Positions 31,034 to 41,570 of a stretch of DNA of 64,000 nucleotides are shown piece after piece. The number at the start of each line of letters is the position of its first letter. Position 1 is the stretch's first letter. The notes under the pieces are model-generated. The model was not told the DNA's origin. It searched no databases and saw nothing but the letters and a program-made list of their open reading frames with translations. A program made the translations under genes and the position numbers. This DNA is from Dromiciops gliroides (Eukaryota; Chordata; Mammalia; Microbiotheria; Microbiotheriidae), in contig NC_057864.1 in NCBI RefSeq assembly GCF_019393635.1, positions 80,355,882 to 80,419,881 on the forward strand, in the 5' to 3' direction.

Positions 31034-31168
31034 TTTTTTTTTTTTTTGGTGAGGCAATTGGGGTCAAGTGACTTGCCCAGGCTCACACAGCTAGTAAGTG
31101 TTAAGTGTCTGAGGCTGGATTTGAACTCTAAGGCTGGTGCTCTATCCACTATGCCATCTAGCTGCCCC
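31034..31168 (-). mobile_element. SINE (CCAATTGCCTCA subfamily), minus
   Basis: Has a deletion replacing the usual CAGGTACTCCTGACTCCAGGG part. Duplication AAAGATTAAGAA (31022-31033 and 31169-31180). Confidence 0.92.
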
Positions 31169-31431
31169 AAAGATTAAGAAATTTATCCAAGAGAAAGAGA
31201 TATACATGTTCCAAGGTACTTGGAATTCTCCTGATTTAAATCTTATTAAAAATCTATGGTCTGTAATCAAGGCAAGACTTAGGAAAATGAGCTATTCATA
31301 AAATGAATGCTTAATATTCAATGTGATAAAAGGATGGTTTCATGAAAAAAATTAAAATAATGTGTCAAAATCTTGTAAATGAAGTGCCAAGTTGTATAAA
31401 ATGTGTTATTATAGCAACAAAGATCATGTTC

Positions 31432-31675
31432 CATCATTTTCAGTTGTGTCTGACTCTTTGTGACACCATTTGGGATTTTCTCTGGCAGAGATACTGGAGT
31501 GGTTTTCCATTTCCTTTTCTGGCTCAATTTTCATATGAGGAAATTAAGGCAAACAGTTAAATGACTTGCCCAGGGTCACACAGCTAGTAAATGTCTGAGG
31601 CCAGATTGAACTCAGGAAGATGAATCTTCCTGACTCCAGGCTTGGCACTCTATCCACTGTACCACTTAGCTGCCT
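31432..31675 (-). mobile_element. Composite SINE with RTE/BovB-like tail, minus
   Basis: tRNA/CORE part (CACACAGCTAGTAAATG... to CCACTTAGCTGCC) joined to a tail that reads on the plus strand GTGTCTGACTCTTTGTGACACC. That block recalls the 3' end of RTE/BovB elements and their SINEs. Other copies are at 54103, 56610 and 59335. Confidence 0.75.
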
Positions 31676-31705
31676 GAAAAAGAGCACATTATATATTAAA
31701 ATTAT

Positions 31706-31770
31706 GATTGGGACAGCTAGGAAGAAGAGTAGATAGAGCACTGGACCTGAAATCAAGAAGACCTGAGTTC
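31706..31770 (+). mobile_element. SINE head fragment, plus
   Basis: GGACAGCTAGGAAGAAGAGTAG to AAGACCTGAGTTC; truncated where L1-related sequence begins. Confidence 0.65.
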
Positions 31771-32805
31771 TTTTTAACTCTCCCAGGAATTCTTATTGAC
31801 CTTGTATTTAATTAGCATTTTTTCAACCTTTACTTGTAGCTGTTTTCATATTGTTGTCTTCTTCTGAGTTTTTGTTTTAGCCTTCCCTGCCACTGTGATA
31901 GCTTTTTATGGTCAAGTTCTTTGTTATTGTGTGCCCATTTTCTAGCCTATTTCTTGACTTTGAATGTTATGTTAAAGTTGGGCACTTCTTACATAGTGGT
32001 GGGGAGGCACTGTCCCAAGTTTTTGGATTTTTTTGTGTGTGTGCTGCTATTTTCAGAGCCAGTTCTGGGGGTCTGCAAGTTTTTGGTTCTTCCAAAATGG
32101 TGTGATCCTGGGAGAGGTGTGCTCACTGATCTTTGGGTCTGCACTCTGGTCTTTATCTAGGAAGGGCCCCTGTTCCCCTGAATCCACAAGCACCAGCATT
32201 CCTCTTAACCCTGGAAGTGTGACCAGATTCCCTGAACTCCTGCAGCCACAAGATCTACCCTGTAACTGTGACCCAGAACTGCTTATGGACAATAGAGTTG
32301 CCAATCAACACTACCTTCATCTAGTGCCAAGAAAAGGTCCCAAGTAATCACTTTATGTCCAGTTTTCCTACTCCCTTACCATCTCTGGGTTGAGAGATAC
32401 TGAAACTTCACTGTTACTTGCACTGCTGTTGTCCTCTGGATCAGTGCCCACCCTGATGTCAGACCTCTAAGTTGTCTTTGTCTAGAAAATATGCCTCTGA
32501 CCTTTTGTTGTCTTTGATTTAAGGAGTTTTTTTTACTTAATAGTATTTTGTTTTCCCCCCAAATTACACATAAAGATAGTTTTCCACATTCATTTTTGGA
32601 AGATTTTGTGTTGCAAATTTTTCTTCCTCCTTTCATTTCACCCTCCCCAAGAAAACAAGCAATCTGATATAGGTTATACAGTACAACAATATCAAACGTA
32701 TTTTTCAGGAGTTATTTTAAAGTTGTTTGGAGGGAAATGTTGGGAAGGTTAAGACTGGTTGTCCCTTATACTTTGCCATCTTAACTCTGCTCCCTCTGGT
32801 GAGTA
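31771..32805 (-). mobile_element. L1 5' UTR and start of ORF1, minus (3'-truncated)
   Basis: On the minus strand the 5' end reads GAGCAGAGTTAAGATGGCAAAG at about 32793-32772. It continues through G+C-richer marsupial-type L1 5' UTR and reaches an ORF1-like start region ending AGAATTCCTGGGAGAG near 31780. The rest of the L1 is absent. Frames are broken. Interrupted by an L1 3'-UTR piece (32530-32706). Open frames on both strands here derive from this element. Confidence 0.7.
32530..32706 (-). mobile_element. Short L1 3'-UTR insertion, minus
   Basis: Contains AATCTGATATAGGTTA and the terminal TTACACATAAAGATAG..., shared with the L1 3' end at 61640-61790. Probable duplication AGGAGTT (32522-32528 and 32707-32713). 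Severely 5'-truncated. Confidence 0.7.
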
Positions 32806-32812
32806 CAATTTA

Positions 32813-32983
32813 TTTATTTATTTATTTTATTTATTTTTTTTTTTTAAGTGAGGCAATTGGGGTTAAGTGACTTGCCCAGGGTCACACAGCTAGTAAGTGT
32901 TAAGTGTCTGAGGCCGGATTTGAACTCAGGTACTCCTGACTCCAGGGCCGGTGCTCTATCTACTGCGCCACCTAGCTGCCCCA
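32813..32983 (-). mobile_element. SINE with expanded (TTTA)n tail, minus
   Basis: CCAATTGCCTCA subfamily, full length. Its A-rich tail has grown into a TTTATTTA repeat (32811-32855). Perfect 15-bp duplication GGTGAGTACAATTTA (32798-32812 and 32984-32998). Inserted exactly beside the L1 5' end. Confidence 0.93.
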
Positions 32984-33356
32984 GGTGAGTACAATTTAAA
33001 TACTATTGTTAGACAAAATTTGTACAAGCACATTTCCTTTTAAGAGTGATTTGATGGTGTTCTCTTCATGTAAGAAAGATATAATATTTGTGACTTCTTC
33101 ATAGCTATCCAAAGAAATAGGTTAATTATAGAAAGAAAAGATCAGTGAATGTATTCCCTGACATGAAACTGAGTTTCTGTTTGGATATAAAAATGTGTGG
33201 ATTCTAGGGTGAATCGCATCTATCATTTCATACCCTTATCTGCTTTATTTTTGTGATAGGGATTTTACTGGCAGATTGTTATTGAATATAACATGTCTAA
33301 TATGTATATGTATACATATTAATATAATACAGATATACAGACTTATTTCAATAAAT

Positions 33357-33397
33357 TAACCCTCATTGCCCCGCAAAAAACAAAAACAAAAAAACAA
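33357..33397 (+). mobile_element. 5'-truncated SINE tail, plus
   Basis: TAACCCTCATTGCCCCGC followed by an A/C-rich tail. Only the last ~20 bases of the SINE remain. Confidence 0.65.
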
Positions 33398-33414
33398 ATG
33401 AACCCCAAACCCAA

Positions 33415-33520
33415 AGTAATGGGGATATAAGAAAATGCAAATAACTGTTCCTATTCTCAAAGAGCTCACAGTATAAAGGGGGAGAAAATATGCAAAAAAA
33501 CTCTATATGTAAACAAAATA
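33415..33520 (-). mobile_element. L2-like relic, minus
   Basis: ATGGGGATATAAGAAAATGC and CTCAAAGAGCTCACAGTATA resemble the reverse of an L2-associated repeat. Weak. Confidence 0.45.
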
Positions 33521-33584
33521 TAGAGAGGATCAGTTTGGTGTCATCTCAGAGGGAAGGCACTAAGATTAAGGAGGAAAGCATGTT

Positions 33585-33755
33585 TGTACTTGGAGTCATA
33601 GAACCTGAGCTCAGATCCCAGCTCTGCCACATGTATGACCTTGGGTAAGTCATTTAAGCTCTCTGGGCCTCAGTTTATTCTTCTGTAAAGTGAGAAGTTT
33701 TGATTAGTAGATTTCTATATTCCCTTTCAACCCTAGCTCTTTAATTCTATAATCC
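33585..33755 (+). mobile_element. MIR relic, plus
   Basis: CTCAGATCCCAGCTCTGCCAC, GACCTTGGGTAAGTCATTTAA and CCTCAGTTT, the best-preserved MIR in the window. Confidence 0.85.
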
Positions 33756-33959
33756 TCTACTTATTCTTGTCTTCTCGATTGCCTAGGTGACAATCATTTT
33801 TGTAGTTTAAGGCATTTGAAAGCTTGAAGCCAGAAATGCTTCTGTATGAAAAGAAAGGGGGAGTGTGTCTGTTTATTTCACCCTTTAAACAATGAATACA
33901 AAGGTCTTTATGGTTAATTTACATAGATTCACACAGATCCTATGTCAGTATATGTGTGT

Positions 33960-34400
33960 CACGAGTTCCAAAGCATGGACTGAACTAAAGCTAGCAAAGA
34001 ACGCCAAAGAAAACAGAAGGAACTGGAGATGTCAAGCCTGGAGAAGAGAAGACTTCAGTGGTATCATAGTTATCTTCAAGTAGCTCAAGGGCTGTCATAT
34101 GGAAAAAGCATTAGATTTTTTTTGCTTGGTACAAGAGAGCAGACTTAGGAGCAAATGATGGAAGTCACAGAGGGACATATTTAAGCAATGTAAACAAAAA
34201 CTTTGTCTTAATTCAGGCTATTTAAAAGTGGAATGTACTACCTGAGGATGTAGTTTGCTTCTTCCTCAATAAAGGTTTCCAACCCAAGTCTGCATGACCA
34301 CTTGCCAGATACATGGGACTAGGGAGTCTTATTTGGGATGAATTGGAATATATCATCGTTGAGATCTCTTCCAATTCTGCGATTGCATCAAGAGCATGAT
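33960..34400 (+). mobile_element. L3 (CR1-clade) 3' relic, plus
   Basis: AAGCCTGGAGAAGAGAAGAC, TATCTTCAAGTAGCTCAAGGGC, AAAAGTGGAATGTACTACCTGA and GAGATCTCTTCCAATTCTGC follow L3 order. Diverged, noncoding. Confidence 0.75.
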
Positions 34401-34659
34401 TGGTAAATGTTTCTTACCTATGGGATTGCTCCCCAGAGGGCGCCAGAACTTTGACATTCAGTCCTTTTATCTGTTGAGCCATAGGCTAAGTATTAGGCAG
34501 CCAGAATATGGCTACCAAAGGTCTATTTCCTTGCAAGGGACTTTAGTCAGAAATAAAACTAGGTCTGAGACATCCCTAAGGTAACTCATTTATGCAATAA
34601 CCCCTCCTTGTTAGGTCCAGGCCATTTGTCAGGTACCAAATGGTCTTGAACAAAACCAT

Positions 34660-34800
34660 TACTTACATTTATATAGCTCTTTATTTAGTATCTCAATTTT
34701 TTAAAATTTAAAATAGTTTCTATGCAATATTCCAATTGATCCTGTGAGGTAGGTGGGACATTTATCATTATCTACATTTCACAGATAAGCAGCTAGTTTG
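34660..34800 (-). mobile_element. MIR relic, minus
   Basis: TTGATCCTGTGAGGTAGGTG and ATTTCACAGATAAGCAGCTAG. Confidence 0.6.
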
Positions 34801-35294
34801 ATAGGGTCTGCTAGGGTTTTTGAACCACTGGCATAGCTTTGAGAACTCAAGGACATCTCCACACCTCAAGAAGACAGCTGAGTAGGAATTGCATCAGGGT
34901 TTTCTGCAAACACATTAATGCAATATAACCTCAACTCAAAGCATTCTCAGAGCTCCCCAACAGACTTTTTGCATCATATCTGAAAACTTAGGATAACATT
35001 CCTTTCTCTGAGACTGGGATTCCATGTTTGTGGGGAAAAGGTTAAAATAGAGACTATCCATTATAGAAATGTCATATAGTCCAACGCAGAATGTAATTAA
35101 AAAAAAGTTTCCCATTAAATGATATATTTGGAAATTCAGTCTTGAGAAATAAGTAAACAATTGAAATTCTTAGCAGAAAGTCTAATGAAGTTTACCCAAT
35201 GCTGTGGATTTCCACAGCAGGATTATTCAGCTCCTCCTGTGGAGTTAATCAGCAGTTGAAAATCAGAAATACGTCATTGCCATAATTATATTAA

Positions 35295-35400
35295 CATTCA
35301 AAGAAGATCATACAGCTAGTTTCTTAGAAGATATACTACCAGAAAAGCTGGGCATTTTGAATCCAATCCAGTATTCTTCTTTATAACATACTACCTCCTT
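35295..35400 (-). mobile_element. MIR-like relic, minus
   Basis: AAGATCATACAGCTAG and a TACTACCTCC end; weak. Confidence 0.45.
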
Positions 35401-35464
35401 GATAGCAATTTTATGAACCAACTCATGACATATGAGGAAATTACAACTTAAAGGACATATGCTC

Positions 35465-35840
35465 AGGACTGTGCTGGTAAATGTTAAACAACTCTCTCTC
35501 TCTCTAAGGGAAAAAATACCTCTGAAACACTTATAACTTTAATCTATATTATTTAACATTTTCTCCATCACTTCTTTTTCCTTCTCAATCTGGCCTCTAC
35601 CTACTTTATCAGATTTCTTACTTTTTTCTACCTTCAATATACTTTATAATCCCGAAACAATGACTATTCCTCACTAAATCTGCATTTTCTCATGTCTTAA
35701 GTCCAGACAACCAACAAAACAATAAATCAACCCCTTATTTGTAGCATGTACTGATTTCTGAGGTGTTAACGCTCACATGGAATATTTAATATTTGATTCT
35801 GATGAGCCAACATTTCCCTACATATGCTGTGTATTGTTTA
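35465..35840. repeat. Unidentified dispersed repeat, copy A
   Basis: Shares GTGCTGGTAAATGTTAAACAACT, then GTACTGATTTCTGAGGTGT, GCTCACAT and GATGAGCCAA in the same order with copy B at 41003-41225. Copy A has a longer A/T-rich middle. The family is not named. Confidence 0.6.
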
Positions 35841-36205
35841 CTTTCTCAGTAGAATTGGGATATGCTTAAGCACCTACAAAATTTAAAACTCTTTTGTAAT
35901 GAATGTTACATAGGCTTGTGAGGCTGGACCACATCTAAAAAGATAAAATTAAATGGGAATAAATTTCATGTTTTATTCTTGGGTTAAAAAAAATCAACTT
36001 CACAAGTATAACATGAAAGAGTTTTGACTTCACAACTATTCAGCTGAAAAAGATCTGGTGGGGGGGGTCATCACCAGTGTGACACGGTAGCAAGAAAGTT
36101 TGCACAGAGTAGGTATTTAATGAGTCTTGGTCAAATTGAAATACAAGGGAAGGGATAATGCTAATGGATTCTACCTTAGTCCAACCAGATCTGGACTGCT
36201 GTGCA

Positions 36206-36318
36206 GGAAGGAAGGAAGGAGAAAAGAAGGAAGGAAGGAAAGAAGGAAGCATTTATTAAATACCTTCTATGTGCCAGGTACTATGTTAGGTGTTTTACAA
36301 ATATTACCTCATTTGATA
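36206..36318. repeat. (GGAA)n microsatellite and adjoining L2/MIR tail
   Basis: GGAAGGAA units at 36206-36247, then GCATTTATTAAATACCTTC and GTGCCAGGTACTATG (minus-oriented old repeat). Confidence 0.75.
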
Positions 36319-36329
36319 ATTTGAGCATG

Positions 36330-36560
36330 ATAGCTGTCTTCAAACACTTGAAGGGCTCTCATGAATAAGTAATTATTCTGAGTGAACACAGGTGGCAGAA
36401 CTAGGCATAATTAAGAGAAATTAGAAAGGACAAAATGTAGACTTGATGACAGGGACCATTTCCTTATAGATAAAGCCCTACCTACAAATTTGGAATGAGT
36501 TGCCTTGTGTAAAGAGCTAAAATTCTAGCTATACTATCTAAAATCTAATGTATTGGTGAC
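36330..36560 (+). mobile_element. L3 relic, plus
   Basis: ATGATAGCTGTCTTCAAACAC and TTGAAGGGCTCTCATG, then GGCAGAACTAGGC; diverged. Confidence 0.7.
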
Positions 36561-36564
36561 CAAA

Positions 36565-36850
36565 CATCCATTCAGTTCAACACACATTTGTTAAAGACCT
36601 GTTATATGAGGGCAGCTAGGTGGTTCAGTAGATAGAGCACCGGCCCTGGAGTTAGGGGTACCTGAGTTCAAATCCGGCCTCAGACACTTAATACTTACTA
36701 GCTGTGTGACCCTGGGCAAGTCACTTAACCCCAATTGCCTCACTAAAAAAAAAAAAAGAGACCTGTTATATGCAAAGTCCTTTGCTAGGTGCTTAGGGTT
36801 TAAAGATGGACAATTAGTTCCTAGCTTCAGGAAGTTTATAGTCTAATAGC
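36565..36850 (-). mobile_element. L2-type relic interrupted by a SINE, minus
   Basis: TTCAACACACATTTGTTAAAG and, after the SINE, GCTAGGTGCTTAGGGT and TTCAGGAAGTTTATAGTCTA. Confidence 0.6.
36609..36758 (+). mobile_element. SINE (GGAGTTAGGGGTACC / CCAATTGCCTCA subfamily), plus
   Basis: Full length with perfect 14-bp duplication AGACCTGTTATATG (36595-36608 and 36759-36772). Confidence 0.95.
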
Positions 36851-36854
36851 AGGG

Positions 36855-37550
36855 TTATAACATGTTGTAATATTAAATAGGATATGATAAAGACAAAGTA
36901 AAGACTCATATAACAAGCTGTAAAAATGTGAATAACATGGAATAAGAAGACTGGGGTTTGAATGCTTCTTTGGACAATTAATAGAGACATGAAGGGAGTC
37001 TCAGAGTTTCTTTACTGGCAACATGGAGGTGACAATATTTGTACTACTTATGTCACTCAGTCATTGGGAGGAAACCATAAAATGCTTTAGATATGAGTGA
37101 TACAAATTTGAAGGACTTAAGACATATGATTGATGAAATGATCAACCATAACTCCAGTGAACTGATGGCAAAGAATGTTACCCAACTCCTAACAGAGAGG
37201 TAATGAAGTCAGGGTACAAAATAAGACTTATTTTTGGAGATGGCAAAGGTGAAAATTTGTTTTTCTTGACTATGAATATTTGTTGTAAATGTGGTGTTGT
37301 TCTTTTTTTAATGGGAGTGGGTAGGAGGGGTAGAAAATAGATTTTTGTTAACTGAAAATAATAAAAGGAAAAATAAAAGAAATGTGAGCTGTAGACGGTA
37401 CCATTCAGATCACAATATGTCAAATGATTCAGGGCTTGAGAAACAAAGAATCACATTTTAGAGTTGGAAAGTGTCTCTATGGCCACAGATTCTAACCCTT
37501 GACTGAAAGATACCTCCCTCTTTATTTTGCCAATAGTTGTTCAATCTATC
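36855..37550. other. Unassigned non-coding stretch
   Basis: Nothing clear; a weak old-repeat match (AGAGTTGGAAAGTGTC) at 37459-37520. Confidence 0.4.
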
Positions 37551-37552
37551 TT

Positions 37553-37707
37553 TTTTGGGGGGTGGGGTGGGGCAGGGCAATGAGGGTTAAGTGACTTGCC
37601 CAAGGTCACACAGCTAGTAAGTATCAAGTGTCTGAGGTTGGATTTGAACTCAGGTCCTCCTGAATCCAGGGCCAGTGCTTTATTCACTGTGCCACCTAGC
37701 TGCCCCC
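37553..37707 (-). mobile_element. SINE (WSINE1/MAR1 type), minus
   Basis: Full length with a G-rich expansion next to the tail (GGGGGGTGGGGTGGGGC). Duplication unclear. Confidence 0.9.
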
Positions 37708-37854
37708 AACCTTTTCTAAAAGACCTCCAATGAGAAAGATAGCTTCCAATGAAGGGAAAATTCATTTACTTCCCAAAACATGCCAGCCAAGTTTCAGATA
37801 GTTCTAATTTTTAGGAAGCAAAATGAAAGTTTAGGAAACAAAAATGTAGGCTTG

Positions 37855-37985
37855 TTTAATGCAAAGACTATTTTATTTTTGTTCTTGTATTTCCAGCACC
37901 TGGCACAGTCACCAGAACTTGACAACTGACTTAAATAAGAAATACCTAGTGCTTAATAAAATGCATAGTGAATTTAATTGATTTA
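37855..37985 (+). mobile_element. L2 3'-end relic, plus
   Basis: TTGTATTTCCAGCACCTGGCACAG and GTGCTTAATAAAATGC. Confidence 0.65.
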
Positions 37986-38169
37986 TCTTATATCCCTTAT
38001 GTGTTATATGTACATTATATAGTATGATCTGTATATATTTTAGGTTCCATATATAAACATCTTAATTTCTTCTATATTTAAGTCTTTGTGACTTCTATCT
38101 TTTGCTCCTACTTTTGTCCTATGAGGCTGAACAGAAGAAGCCTAAACCCTTTTCTGGGTGACAGTCCTT

Positions 38170-38330
38170 TAAGGATTTAATGAGTCTATGTAGTTCAACC
38201 TAATGAAACTGAAGCCTAAAGAACTTGAGATAGACTCAAGGTCACATAATAGATTATACAAGATCATGGATCTGAATTCAAATACTTGGACTCTAGAATG
38301 TAGCACTTTCTTCAATATATCATGCTTCTA
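38170..38330 (-). mobile_element. MIR-like relic, minus
   Basis: GAAACTGAAGCCTAAAGAAC, CTCAAGGTCACATAAT and GATCTGAATTCAAA; diverged. Confidence 0.5.
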
Positions 38331-38412
38331 AGTTTTAGCATTTTCAAGAGTCTTCATCTAAGATTGTTTGAATAACATTTGAAGAGAAAGGAGTAATGCA
38401 GTATAGTCATAC

Positions 38413-38435
38413 TATATATATATATATATATATAA
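38413..38435. repeat. (TA)n microsatellite
   Basis: About 11 TA units. Confidence 0.85.
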
Positions 38436-38529
38436 TTTCTTTGGGGGGCTGATAAACCCTGCAAAAATATTTACCTCATGACTACGCAGTCAAGTTAACA
38501 AACATTTATTAAGTGCCTTTATATGCCAG

Positions 38530-39440
38530 ACACAGGACATTAAATGGACCACTCAAAAAACAATTTGAGTCCCAGAGGACCATAAATAGGAGATCAAGAG
38601 GTCATAATTTCATGGGGACCAGTCAATGTTATCTCTATTTGGGCAAAGATTGAACTCACCAAAATTCATCACTGAATCTGCATTTGAATTGCAGTGAACA
38701 GAGATAGATCAGGCCATCAATGTGATGGATCCACAGTAAAACACAGCGGTTTTCTCTCATTTTATTTTCAATTCCTTCCCCTCAAAAAAAGAGCTCTATT
38801 GCATGAATTCTACAAGAATTTCAGGAAAATGGAGAGCACCTGACCATAAATGCTCAGGATGACATCATCTATAGATTGTACATTTGCCCAGTTTAAACAA
38901 AAGACACACAAAAAAAACAACCCTTTAGTAGAAACATGATTGTCATGAACATTGATGATAAATTAATACTTAAAACAGATAATACTGTTGTCTATTACCA
39001 ATTTTGAGTAGTATCCTCAAAATCTTTTTAAGTTGATATGTGATCTCATAGGTTTAGGATTTCCCTCAAGCGATGAAGATCAAAACCTATCCATACTTGC
39101 CAATCCTGTGTGATTTTGTCCATGTCCTTCCAAAAATTCACTATTGGAAAAATATAGTGGAACAAACACTTCTAGTCCTGTATACAATGTCTCTCAGTGT
39201 AGTCTGACATTAGTTTTTTTTTAGTACTCATATTGAGCTTGTAAAATAAGCAAACAGTTCATATGTATTTCATTATCTTATACAATAGTTGGGTTCAATA
39301 CAGAGGAGAGATATCATTTTCATTATATGAATAGAATGGCAAACTTATTTGCCAGGACCAAAAACCCCTCAACTTTTCTGATTTCACAAAATATATAGTA
39401 GTAATAAAGCTCAAGATGGAATTCTGTTCTCCTGACACAT
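38530..39440. other. Unassigned non-coding stretch
   Basis: A short L2-like piece (ACAAACATTTATTAAGTGCC) ends just before it at about 38530. Nothing else recognised. Confidence 0.4.
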
Positions 39441-39446
39441 TCGTTA

Positions 39447-40475
39447 CTACTTTTTCCATCAGACTGTATAGTTTTTACTCAATAATCATACTTGAATTTC
39501 TTACAACAGAATCTAAATCTGATCAGGATGATTAGCTAACTTTCATTCTCTATTCTTATAAGGAATAGATAAAAATATTTAACCAAGATACAAATACAAT
39601 CTAAAGAAATCCTACAATCTAATGTTTATTTCTTCATAGTATGAATTGATTTTGTGAAATCAAATTTATATGAGTCAGCATTAGTTAATGAAAAATTGAG
39701 ATTAGTTAATACTTGTATGAGTGTTGTTGCTTTCAATAATCTGCGTATTATTAACTACAGTCAATATTTGATTTCTTCATAGCGATGCCTTCTTGGACCC
39801 ATTGACACTTTCAGCCCTAAGTTTGTGTCCTAGTGATGAGAATTGGAATAGAGTTGTCAGGCAGCAAACACAATGTTAACCATTCCTCGACTCTGTCAGA
39901 AGCTACATGGACTCTTGGGTGGATGGCTATCTTCCAGATGAAGGATCAGCTGTTTAAGGAGGACTCAAGTAAGAATCTTGCCAGCAATGACTAAGAGAAA
40001 GACACTCCCCCACTCCTGTGATTTTCACAAGACAACCTGTTTCCTTTTCCTTTATAGAGATGGACAGCGCAGGCATCTTTGATCTCCTGGGGGATAACCT
40101 CTTTTTGCCATATAGTAAAATCATAATCATATTTTAATTTCCTTGACAAGCAAAGCCAAAGCTGATGAAGATGACTGACCAACTTTCATTCTCCATAAAT
40201 TTGTCATGAAAACAATATTGTTATAATTGGCATGGAGATAGATTAAAGCACTTGCCCAAGATATAAATACAATCTAGAGAAAGTCTACAATCAAATGTCT
40301 ATTTCATCATAGTCTGAATTTATTTTGTGAAATTGAAATCCTGTGAGTCAGCATCAGATATTGAAATTTTGAGGTTAGTTAATATTTGTATGAATGTTGC
40401 TGCTTTCAATAGTCTACTAATTATTAACTGTGGTCAATATCTGACTTTTTCATAGTGATGCCTTCTTTGATCCAA
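39447..40475. repeat. Diverged direct duplication, two units about 645-675 bp apart
   Basis: Unit 1 about 39447-39805 and unit 2 about 40095-40475 align through ACTTTCATTCTC, ATACAAATACAATCTA, TGAGTCAGCAT, TTATTAACT and CATAG-GATGCCTTCTT. Offsets grow from 643 to 673 because unit 2 carries an extra ~30 bases. Unit 2 overlaps the 5' part of the reverse-transcriptase relic between the units. Confidence 0.8.
39840..40182 (-). pseudogene. Decayed non-LTR reverse-transcriptase fragment
   Basis: Minus-strand translation from 40182 contains EVIPQEIKDACAVHLYKGK then GNRLSCENHR. After a frameshift near 40015 come pieces resembling IAGKIL, LILHLEDS and QSRGMVNIVFAA. These follow the order of the reverse-transcriptase N-terminal blocks in LINE ORF2 proteins of the IAGKILAR/CGFR type. 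Stops and frameshifts make it a dead relic. The clade is not assigned, and it is not the L1 or L2 seen elsewhere here. Confidence 0.7.
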
Positions 40476-40557
40476 CTATTTATGTGTAATTTTGCTACAA
40501 TAGTTTTTGTTATCAGGTGTGGAATATGTGAATGGTCAATATTAGACCTTGATGAAA

Positions 40558-40690
40558 AGAAAAGTTAGGAACTTGACATTGAATGATCTGAGTTTGAGTC
40601 CTGGCAATGCCACTACTTGTGTAAACTTAGGCAAGTCACTTAACTTTGTTGAATCTGAATTTTATCACCTCTAAAATGATGCATCAAATT
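40558..40690 (+). mobile_element. MIR relic, plus
   Basis: GATCTGAGTTTGAGTCCTGGC and AACTTAGGCAAGTCACTTAAC. Confidence 0.75.
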
Positions 40691-41002
40691 AGGTAACCTC
40701 AGAAGTCCATTTAACTTTAGATTTATTTAACTAAAGATTTTATACTAGGTCCTTGCTAGAGTAGCCTTCATTATAATATATTTGGGTAAAGTATGGGCCA
40801 AAACATGTCCATCAAATATTAAAGTATTAATAAGATTCAATAAGTTTAAAAGTATTAAAAAGGTTTAATAATGTGAGGAGATAGAGGAGTTGGTGTGCCT
40901 GAGTCTCATTGAAAAAGCTCTCTCTTACCCCTCAAGTATGTACTTTATTACCCTATAAAATGTCTAAATTCTGCTTTTAGAAATGCATACTTTCAGGCAA
41001 CA

Positions 41003-41225
41003 GTGTGCTGGTAAATGCTGAACAACTAGCTCTTTTAAAAAGAAAAGTTATGACACATTTAATTTTACATGCATTACTTCCTTAGGTCTATACAAAAAAA
41101 TAAAACGATAATCAAACCTTAACTTTTAGTGCTTGTAGGTTTCTGAGGTATAGATGCTCACACTGAAAATTTAATTATCAGTTCTAGTGAGCCAATAGGA
41201 GCTGGCTGCAGCACATCCCTGCATT
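41003..41225. repeat. Unidentified dispersed repeat, copy B
   Basis: Partner of 35465-35840: GTGCTGGTAAATGCTGAACAACT, GTAGGTTTCTGAGGTATAG, ATGCTCACACTG, TAGTGAGCCAATAGG. More compact than copy A. Confidence 0.6.
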
Positions 41226-41570
41226 GTGCTGAAGATTTTTTGGTCTTGAAGGATTCTTTGGTCTTCAAGTCCTTTGTTAAGAAGCAGATACTCTGGAAGG
41301 AGTAACACTTAACCACGAACATTTTAGAGTAATTAACTTTCTAAGTATGAAAACTTACCTGAAAGTGTAGATCTGGCAAAATGGTATATATACTAGATAC
41401 TGAATGGATGGAGGACAGTGCCAAAATTGGACCACCAACTTTTCAAGTTCCCTGAGTGTGAGGCCTACCACAACATATTATAAAAGCATATACATACATC
41501 TATGACCTTTATATATTTTTTCTATTTATATGTACATTTTTTCCTATTTTGCTTTACAACATCTCTCCCA

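Noticed and set aside
31908..32636. Open frames of 65-104 codons on both strands
   Set aside because: They fall inside L1 5'-UTR sequence and do not correspond to L1 ORF1.
35200..35219. Perfect inverted repeat TGCTGTGGA/TCCACAGCA with a 2-base loop
   Set aside because: Only 9-bp arms, with no conserved context or transcript evidence. Expected to occur by chance at this scale.
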